From positions 1 through 36,616 of the forward strand of contig JAILDD010000039.1 in NCBI GenBank assembly GCA_024689605.1: 36,616 nucleotides of DNA, given 5' to 3'. Positions 31,446 through 36,616 of the stretch are shown piece after piece. The position numbers and the translations under genes were made by a program. Below the pieces are notes generated by a model. It had not been told where the DNA came from and did no database searches. It worked only from the letters and a program-made list of their open reading frames with translations. This DNA is from Lachnospiraceae bacterium. GTDB taxonomy: Bacteria; Bacillota_A; Clostridia; Lachnospirales; Lachnospiraceae. Numbering within the stretch: position 1 is the first letter of the stretch; each line of letters starts with the position of its first letter.

Positions 31446-32048
31446 ATGGAACTCTACAGCGGCGAGATAAACAAGCTGATAAGTGAACTGGCTGCTCTTC
31501 CGGGCATTGGATCAAAATCTGCCCAGAGGATGGCTTTCCATATTCTTAACCTGCCACATGACAGGGTTAAGATGCTTTCTGATGCAATAATCAACGCTAA
31601 GGAAAACGTAAAGTACTGCAGTGAGTGCTGTACACTGACCGACGGAGATATCTGTCCTGTATGCGCAAACACAAAGCGGGATCACGGCCTTATTATGGTG
31701 GTAGAGAATCCTCAGGATATGGCAGCGTATGAAAAAGTCGGAAAGTATGACGGTGTGTATCATGTACTGCAGGGTGTGCTTTCACCTATGAACGGTATCG
31801 GACCTGCGGATATACGCTTAAAAGAGCTGATAGTTCGTCTTGAGACACATGACGAGGTCAGGGAGGTGATCATCGCCACCAATTCGTCTGCAGAGGGAGA
31901 AGCTACAGCTATGTATATAAGCAAGCTTATCAAACCTGCGGGCATTAAAGTCACCAGGATAGCCAGCGGCGTGCCGGTGGGCGGTGACCTGGAGAATATC
32001 GATGAGGTGACTCTGTTCAGGGCGTATGAGGGCAGAGTGGAACTGTAA
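31446..32048 (+). CDS. recR: Recombination mediator protein RecR
   Basis: A 200-residue protein that works with RecO to load RecA at gaps. Domain order is the helix-hairpin-helix LPGIGSKSAQRMAF (17-30), the four-Cys zinc finger CSECCTLTDGDICPVC (about 58-73), the Toprim segment MVVENPQDMAAYEKVG followed by VLQGVLSPMNGIGP, and the C-terminal ASGVPVGGDLENID. The length is normal. The ribosome binding site is weak and the gene starts two bases after ebfC, so coupling is likely. Confidence 0.96.
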   Translation: MELYSGEINKLISELAALPGIGSKSAQRMAFHILNLPHDRVKMLSDAIINAKENVKYCSECCTLTDGDICPVCANTKRDHGLIMVVENPQDMAAYEKVGKYDGVYHVLQGVLSPMNGIGPADIRLKELIVRLETHDEVREVIIATNSSAEGEATAMYISKLIKPAGIKVTRIASGVPVGGDLENIDEVTLFRAYEGRVEL

Positions 32049-32068
32049 ATAATAATAAAGTTTTGATA

Positions 32069-32110
32069 ACGGTTCACAACCGGCAGGTTCTGAACGGTTA
32101 CAAGTTTTTT
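32069..32110 (+). terminator. Hairpin with T-run between recR and galM
   Basis: ACGGTTCA-c-AACC (32069-32081) pairs with GGTT-c-TGAACGGT (32086-32098) around the loop GGCA, with one G-G mismatch and one opposed C-C. Six T residues follow at 32105-32110, six bases after the stem, so it is not a canonical terminator. The galM ribosome binding site GGGAGG starts three bases later (32113). It may end part of the recR transcripts, process the mRNA or act as an attenuator. Confidence 0.45.
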
Positions 32111-32127
32111 ATGGGAGGATGGTCGAA

Positions 32128-33180
32128 ATGTCTGTGACCAGTGAATTTTTCGGAAAGACAAGGGATGGCAGGAATGTGACCTGCTATACCATTACAAATA
32201 AAAACGGTATGAGTGCCGTTGTGATGGACTATGGCGCCAACTTAAAGAATCTTTATGTGCCGGGCAAAAAAGGTAAGATGGATGATGTTGTAATCGGCTA
32301 TGACAAGCTCTGGATGTATTTCGCAAACGGCAGCAATTTCGGCTGCACCATAGGGCCGGTTGCAAACCGTACTGCCAACGCACAGTATAAACTGAATGGG
32401 AAGACCGTTAAGATGGCAGTTAACGATCACAAGATAAATAATCTTCATACCGATCTTAAGAATGGTTTTCAGCGCAGGATATGGGATGCCGAGACAGGCA
32501 AGAACTATGTGGATTTTTCTCTTATAAAGAAAAATGGAGACCTGTGTGCCGGTACTATGAAAGTAAGGGTGAGATATACGCTTACGGATAAAAATGAACT
32601 GAAGATCACCTATCATGCAGAGTCGGATAAAGAAGCTGTAATAAATATGACAAATCATTCCTATTTTAATCTTTCCGGCCAGAAGAGTATGTCCATGTTG
32701 GATACAAAGATGACTATTTTTGCGGACCGGATCACGGAAGTGGACAAGAGGATGATTCCTACCGGAAAGCTTATTGACGTAAAGGGAACTCCTTTTGATT
32801 TTACCGCTGCTAAAAAGATTGGCAGGGACATAGAGAAGACGGAAAATGATCAGATAAAGAAGGCGCATGGTTACGATCACAATTATGTGGTGAAAGGGTA
32901 TAACGGAAAGATGCGTAAGATCGCAGTTGCTGAAGATGCAAAGAGCGGGCGGAGCATGGAGGTTTATACGGATCTCCCGGGGGTTCAGTTTTATTCGGGC
33001 AACTGGATAGCAGAGAATAACGGCAAAGAAGGCTTTAAAAACTGCAGACGCAAAGGGTTCTGTCTTGAAACCCAGTATTTCCCTGATGCAATGAATCAGG
33101 ATGGGTTTGAAAAGCCGGTCTTCGGCCCCGGAAATAATTATGATACGGAAACAGTTTACCGTTTTTACTGGACTGACTGA
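32128..33180 (+). CDS. galM: Aldose 1-epimerase
   Basis: A 350-residue mutarotase that interconverts alpha and beta anomers of galactose or glucose. Family landmarks are FGCTIGPVANRTANAQY, the first His in NNLHTDLKNGF, the catalytic acid His in MTNHSYFNLSG, and the catalytic base Glu in FCLETQYFPDAMNQ. HGYDHNYVV completes the site. ATG 32128 is preferred: the ATG at 32119 directly abuts GGGAGG (32113-32118), whereas 32128 is nine bases away. It lies between recR and a DUF5711 gene and overlaps the latter by one base. Confidence 0.93.
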   Translation: MSVTSEFFGKTRDGRNVTCYTITNKNGMSAVVMDYGANLKNLYVPGKKGKMDDVVIGYDKLWMYFANGSNFGCTIGPVANRTANAQYKLNGKTVKMAVNDHKINNLHTDLKNGFQRRIWDAETGKNYVDFSLIKKNGDLCAGTMKVRVRYTLTDKNELKITYHAESDKEAVINMTNHSYFNLSGQKSMSMLDTKMTIFADRITEVDKRMIPTGKLIDVKGTPFDFTAAKKIGRDIEKTENDQIKKAHGYDHNYVVKGYNGKMRKIAVAEDAKSGRSMEVYTDLPGVQFYSGNWIAENNGKEGFKNCRRKGFCLETQYFPDAMNQDGFEKPVFGPGNNYDTETVYRFYWTD

Positions 33181-34361
33181 TGAAGCTGGTATCTTTTGAA
33201 GAATATGAAAAAAAAGCAAGAATGCACAAGCTGCATGTGACGCTGGTAACGGCGGTCATAATTGCGGCTGTGCTTTCTTTAGTTGGCTTTGCGGTGGTTT
33301 ATATATATAACAAGGTTTATGACAGATACGAAATAGTCGGAGAAGAAAAAGACTATTCTACCGGAGAGGTGACGCTTCTTGCTTTCGGTACGGATTTTCT
33401 TACATATAACACTGACGGTATACACTGTGTGAACCCGTCCGGTTCCGACTTATGGACCGGGACATATGAGATGCAGTCTCCCATGGTTGAGGTAAACGGT
33501 AACTATGCTGTAGTAGCTGACCGTGACGGAAGGGAGATTTTTATTTATGACAAAAAGGGGCTTTGCGGAAAGATAAAGACCGGGAGCCCGGTGATCGACA
33601 TATCCGTATCCGGTGGAGGGATTGTTGCCGCATCCGTTGATGAAGGTGATTCCATATCCATATATGTCTATGATTATACATTGGACAAGGATGATAAGTG
33701 TGTGTCAAAAGTTTATTCCACCATGGAAGGGAGCGGGTACCCGGTTGCTTTTTCATGTTCGCCTAAGGGAAATCTAATGGCTGTTTCCTATATGTCAGCT
33801 TCGGATGGGACACTTAACAGTTCGGTAGCTTTTTATAATTTTGGCGAGGTAGGCAAGAATACCAGGAATAACATGATGCGGTCTTATTCTTATATGAATG
33901 AGTCCGTTCCGATGATAAGGTTCATGGATGACAGGACTGCCTTTGCGGTATCCGGCTCCAGGCTGGTCATATATGCGGACGACGCTGGCCAGGACCCGGA
34001 AAGCATAAAGGAGATACTGATAAGCAGGGAAATACGTTCTGTATACTATGACAGTGATCATATAGGGCTTGTTTTTTCCACTGAATCCATTGAAAATAAA
34101 TACAGTATGGACATATATGACAAAAAGGGCAATATGGTTTCAACCATATTATTTAACACGGATTATGAAAACATTTATTTTCTCGGAAAACATGTTGTGA
34201 TAATGGACGGAGATGAATGTTTCATTTATAAAGTAGACGGAAGGAAAAAAGCGGAACTTGAATTTGCGGATGATGAGATAAGGCTTATGCTTCCCACAAA
34301 GAGGTATCTGGAGTTTACTCAGGTGACAGAGACGGGAATAAGACGTATACGTTTGAAATGA
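33180..34361 (+). CDS. DUF5711-like membrane-anchored beta-propeller protein
   Basis: A 393-residue protein with a short basic cytoplasmic N-terminus, one membrane helix (LVTAVIIAAVLSLVGFAVVY, about residues 21-40) and a large extracytoplasmic part made of repeating strand units, each ending in patterns such as IFIYDKKGLCGK, MDIYDKKGNMV and FIYKVDGRKKA. The layout matches DUF5711 proteins of Lachnospiraceae, of unknown function. It follows galM with a one-base overlap and ends the run begun by pfkA. After its stop is a 220-base gap with a GGCAGA/TCTGCC inverted repeat (34365 onward) but no clear T-run. Confidence 0.8.
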   Translation: MKLVSFEEYEKKARMHKLHVTLVTAVIIAAVLSLVGFAVVYIYNKVYDRYEIVGEEKDYSTGEVTLLAFGTDFLTYNTDGIHCVNPSGSDLWTGTYEMQSPMVEVNGNYAVVADRDGREIFIYDKKGLCGKIKTGSPVIDISVSGGGIVAASVDEGDSISIYVYDYTLDKDDKCVSKVYSTMEGSGYPVAFSCSPKGNLMAVSYMSASDGTLNSSVAFYNFGEVGKNTRNNMMRSYSYMNESVPMIRFMDDRTAFAVSGSRLVIYADDAGQDPESIKEILISREIRSVYYDSDHIGLVFSTESIENKYSMDIYDKKGNMVSTILFNTDYENIYFLGKHVVIMDGDECFIYKVDGRKKAELEFADDEIRLMLPTKRYLEFTQVTETGIRRIRLK

Positions 34362-34518
34362 TCCGGCAGAAAAGGCTGCTATCAAGAATCTGCCATCAAA
34401 AAACCGTTCCCGGAAAGTCTGTCTCCCTGCCATATTCTACAGATTCTGTATAAAATTGTTTCTTGTGCAAAATCACATAATTACTCCGGGAAAATTGTAA
34501 TTTTATTATGCAGATTTA

Positions 34519-34527
34519 TGGTATAAT
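34519..34527 (+). promoter_or_regulatory. Extended -10 promoter of the chemoreceptor gene
   Basis: TGGTATAAT carries a consensus TATAAT (34522-34527) with the TGn extension. The -35 region at normal spacing (34499-34504) is AATTTT, with little match. I see no sigma-28-like TAAA/GCCGATAA pair. The leader would be about 55 bases long. Confidence 0.6.
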
Positions 34528-34551
34528 GTAATTTATGCATCACAATATAAC

Positions 34552-34571
34552 TTCAGGGACGGATCCCTGAA
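34552..34571 (+). other. Perfect hairpin just before the chemoreceptor ribosome binding site
   Basis: TTCAGGGA (34552-34559) and TCCCTGAA (34564-34571) form an eight-pair perfect stem with loop CGGA. It ends two bases before AGGAGGT (34574-34580). GGA is exposed in the loop and again in the Shine-Dalgarno sequence, the arrangement bound by CsrA in other bacteria. It could also just stabilise the mRNA. Confidence 0.6.
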
Positions 34572-34587
34572 ATAGGAGGTGGAAGTA

Positions 34588-36303
34588 ATGAACAGTAAGA
34601 AGAATGGACATCTCGTGGGGCATATCGTCACTATTGCGATCATAGGATTTATGATCTATGCGGTAATAACGAGTGCAGTGTCGGTCATTATGATCAATGA
34701 CGCATATCATAAGACTACACTTGAGGAGCTGAAGGTTGCCTGCGAGCATTTGAGCAGCGAGTTTGAAGGCCGGTATGACGGCGAATGGCACATGGATGGT
34801 GAAGACCTGTATAAGGGCGACACAAAGATATCCGGTAATTACAAAGTCATAGATGAGCTTAAAGGAATGACAGGTGTTGACTATACTATCTTTTTCGGAA
34901 AGACACGTATGATCACTACCATAAACAAGGCCGGAACCAGTGACAGGGCTATCGGTACGGATGCATCAGATGGGGTTATCGCGGCAGTTCTTAACGGTGG
35001 TAAGGATTATTCCAGCACAAAGGTTGATATACAGGGGGCTAATTATTATGTTTATTATGTTCCCATGAAGGATTCAAGCGGCAAAGTTGTAGGCATGTAT
35101 TTTGCGGGACGCTCATCGTCGGCTGTTGACAAGGCGGTATTTGTCAAGGTTGCCATTATGGTAGTGCTTTCTGTAGTGGTGCTTACAGTCATGGTGATCG
35201 TGAGCATTATTCTTTCCATTAAGTATTCTGCTCTTATGAAGCAGATTGCAGACAATGTCTCAACTCTGGCAGGTGGTGAATTAAGAGGTGGTGTTGCGCC
35301 TGCTCTTAAGGCACGAAATGATGAACTTGGCATAATCGCTGTCTGTGTGGATGAGCTTTCCGGAAAGTTGAGAGACGTTATCGGAAATGCCCAGAATGTG
35401 TCGAATGAGGTTGAGAGCAAGGGCACGGAACTGGCAGAGTCTTCGGGGCAGGCTTCTCAGGCGTCAGAGCAGGTTACTGACTCTGTAGGCGAGATATCCA
35501 AGGGTGCAGTTGCACAGGCTGAGAGTGTTGAAAGTGCTGCGGCTGATACAGATCAGATTGGAAGGAATATCGATACCATTACTGATAATGTAAACCAGCT
35601 GAATACTTACACTGCTGATATGAAGCAGGCATGTGATGAGGCGATGACATCGCTTGAGAAACTTCTTAAGCAGAGTGAGGAAGTTACAGAATGTGTTGAT
35701 GAGATTGGTAAGACTATCGTTTCAACAAATGAATCTTCCAAGCAGATATCCCAGTTCTCACAGGCTATCGCAGATATTGCAACACAGACCAATCTCCTTT
35801 CACTGAATGCTTCCATTGAGGCTGCAAGAGCCGGTGAGGCAGGAAGAGGATTTGCTGTGGTTGCGGATGAAATCAGGGCTTTGGCTGATCAGTCCAGTCA
35901 GAGCGCAGATGAGATCAAGCGCATCGTTGACAGTCTTCTTGCGGGTTCCGAAGAATCTGTAGAGGTAATGGGCAAGCTCAATGAAAACTTTGGAATGCAG
36001 GCATCACAGCTTGAATCCACCAGGCAGGGCATGAATGTGATGTCTGATAACGTCAGGAATGTAAGGGAAGCTTCTGAAGATATTGCAGCTCGTGTTGAGG
36101 ATCTTTCTGCTGCAAAGAACGCGCTTACAGAGATCATCACGGATCTTTCCGCAATATCCGAGGAAAATGCAGCTTCTACAGAAGAGACCAATGCTTCTAT
36201 GGAAGAACTGAATGCTACCTTTACTGTTATCGGGGAGGCTGCTTCTGCTCTTCAGGATGATGCAGTACAGCTTAAGGATGCGATGGCGTTCTTCAAGCTT
36301 TGA
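34588..36303 (+). CDS. Methyl-accepting chemotaxis protein with single Cache-like sensor
   Basis: A 571-residue chemoreceptor. Helix 1 is about residues 8-33; the external sensor (about 34-178) resembles a single Cache domain with [15 protein letters not shown] and [20 protein letters not shown]; helix 2 is about 185-212. A HAMP-like linker ([15 protein letters not shown]) leads to a cytoplasmic coiled coil with the conserved tip [20 protein letters not shown], which contacts CheA and CheW. Ala/Glu/Gln-rich methylation helices flank the tip, and I see no CheR-tether pentapeptide at the C-terminus (AMAFFKL). ATG 34588 follows AGGAGGT by seven bases; the in-frame GTG 34579 overlaps that site. 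The ligand is unknown. Confidence 0.95.
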   Translation: MNSKKNGHLVGHIVTIAIIGFMIYAVITSAVSVIMINDAYHKTTLEELKVACEHLSSEFEGRYDGEWHMDGEDLYKGDTKISGNYKVIDELKGMTGVDYTIFFGKTRMITTINKAGTSDRAIGTDASDGVIAAVLNGGKDYSSTKVDIQGANYYVYYVPMKDSSGKVVGMYFAGRSSSAVDKAVFVKVAIMVVLSVVVLTVMVIVSIILSIKYSALMKQIADNVSTLAGGELRGGVAPALKARNDELGIIAVCVDELSGKLRDVIGNAQNVSNEVESKGTELAESSGQASQASEQVTDSVGEISKGAVAQAESVESAAADTDQIGRNIDTITDNVNQLNTYTADMKQACDEAMTSLEKLLKQSEEVTECVDEIGKTIVSTNESSKQISQFSQAIADIATQTNLLSLNASIEAARAGEAGRGFAVVADEIRALADQSSQSADEIKRIVDSLLAGSEESVEVMGKLNENFGMQASQLESTRQGMNVMSDNVRNVREASEDIAARVEDLSAAKNALTEIITDLSAISEENAASTEETNASMEELNATFTVIGEAASALQDDAVQLKDAMAFFKL

Positions 36304-36315
36304 TAAAACGGCAGC

Positions 36316-36333
36316 CGCGCAAATTGTTGCGCG
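36316..36333 (+). other. GC-rich hairpin after the chemoreceptor gene
   Basis: CGCGCAA (36316-36322) pairs perfectly with TTGCGCG (36327-36333) around ATTG. No T-run follows, so it may protect the 3' end of the mRNA or assist the terminator 20 bases on. Confidence 0.5.
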
Positions 36334-36354
36334 ATGATGTTTGACTTGAGGCCT

Positions 36355-36395
36355 AGCCGCTCTGTCATGGTTGTCATGGTAGAGCGGCTTTTGTT
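36355..36395 (+). terminator. Intrinsic terminator of the chemoreceptor gene
   Basis: AGCCGCTCT (36355-36363) pairs with AGAGCGGCT (36381-36389), nine perfect pairs, followed by TTTTGTT. The 17-base loop is built of a nine-base unit TGTCATGGT repeated in tandem (36363-36380, the first base lying in the stem). Confidence 0.85.
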
Positions 36396-36498
36396 ATTGT
36401 GAATTATAAAGTCTATAATCTAATGACCTTATGATAAAAATGACGGAAAAATGATTTCTGACAGCTGAAAATACGGTAAAAATTTCTGAAAAAAATTG

Positions 36499-36527
36499 TT
36501 GACTTAAAAACACCTCGGTGGTATCCT
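36499..36527 (+). promoter_or_regulatory. Promoter of the leader at the window end
   Basis: TTGACT (36499-36504), a 17-base spacer and TATCCT (36522-36527). The -35 box matches five of six positions and the -10 box four of six. It lies in the 313-base gene-free end of the window and would start transcription near 36534, just before the structured leader. Confidence 0.55.
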
Positions 36528-36533
36528 AATTAA

Positions 36534-36616
36534 GTCGCCCACTTGAGGGGCCGACAAAGCACATTGACAAAAAAACAGTAATGCAACCCCGAAAGTTCCG
36601 GAGACAAAGCCAAGGG
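36534..36616 (+). ncRNA. Structured leader, candidate c-di-GMP-I (GEMM-I) riboswitch, truncated
   Basis: The final part reads ATGCAACCCCGAAAG, then GGAGACAAAGCCAAGGG, close in order and spacing to the GEMM-I core: GCAAACC, a GAAA loop, GGACGCAAAGCC and GGG. Two core bases differ (AGAC for ACGC) and the helix under the GAAA is poor. A separate stem-loop lies upstream: GTCG-CCC pairs with GGG-GC-CGAC (about 36534-36556). The second half of the aptamer and the controlled gene are beyond the window, so the identity stays provisional. Confidence 0.45.

Noticed and set aside
32242..33219. A 325-codon open frame on the minus strand
   Set aside because: It lies fully antisense to galM, whose catalytic motifs are intact. 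Its translation is rich in Cys, His and Ile with no family motif, typical of a shadow frame.
1..36616. CRISPR arrays, tRNA genes, transposase genes or prophage genes
   Set aside because: No regularly spaced repeats, no tRNA-like cloverleaf with the TTCGANNC loop in an intergenic gap, and no transposase, integrase or phage structural motif was seen.

Overview
The window looks like a chromosomal segment of a Clostridia member, most likely a Lachnospiraceae (Butyrivibrio/Roseburia-like). The basis is the large-type SRP RNA, the pfkA-dnaX-ebfC-recR gene order, the DUF5711 protein, AGGAGG-type ribosome binding sites and moderate GC judged by eye. I could not search databases; family names come from recognised motifs.

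Layout. Positions 1-209 hold the 3' part of the SRP RNA, followed by a T-tract. From 283 to 28172 lies a roughly 28 kb envelope-glycan island. From 28371 to 34361 there is a housekeeping run: pfkA, dnaX, ebfC, recR, galM and a DUF5711 membrane protein. A chemoreceptor with its own promoter (34588-36303) and an intrinsic terminator follow. The window ends in a promoter and a structured leader that resembles a c-di-GMP-I riboswitch cut off by the edge.

The glycan island has three blocks. Block 1 (283-9738): a polytopic protein, an ATP-grasp ligase, a HAD phosphatase, a PseG-like protein, an acyltransferase-3/GtrA fusion, a UDP-glucuronate 4-epimerase-like enzyme, a GtrA protein and another polytopic protein. 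Block 2 (9842-22601, with an extended -10 promoter): the dTDP-4-amino-sugar transaminase WecE, a polytopic protein, a GNAT, a GtrB/ArnC-like polyprenyl-phosphate glycosyltransferase, an O-antigen ligase/polymerase-like protein, a GtrII-like protein, two GT4 enzymes around an asparagine synthase, and a DUF5672 protein. Block 3 (22925-27615, with its own promoter): a GT2, a UDP-HexNAc dehydrogenase, a WbpP-like epimerase and a GT-B-like glycosyltransferase. A hexapeptide acetyltransferase on the minus strand closes the island.

How the genes may work together (inference): WecE plus GNAT would give an N-acylated 4-amino-6-deoxyhexose, the GtrB-like enzyme would load it on a polyprenyl phosphate, GtrA proteins would move it across the membrane, and the polytopic proteins would add it to an envelope glycan outside. 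The dehydrogenase and epimerase point to HexNAc uronic acid, possibly amidated by the AsnB-like enzyme. I recognise no Wzx flippase, ABC exporter or initiating phosphoglycosyl transferase in the window.

The most notable non-coding item is a 233-base imperfect palindrome (22605-22837) that sits between two glycan blocks and carries two perfect internal hairpins. Others are a seven-A slippage site in dnaX that would produce a gamma-like short form, and the separation of the SRP RNA gene from dnaX by the glycan island.
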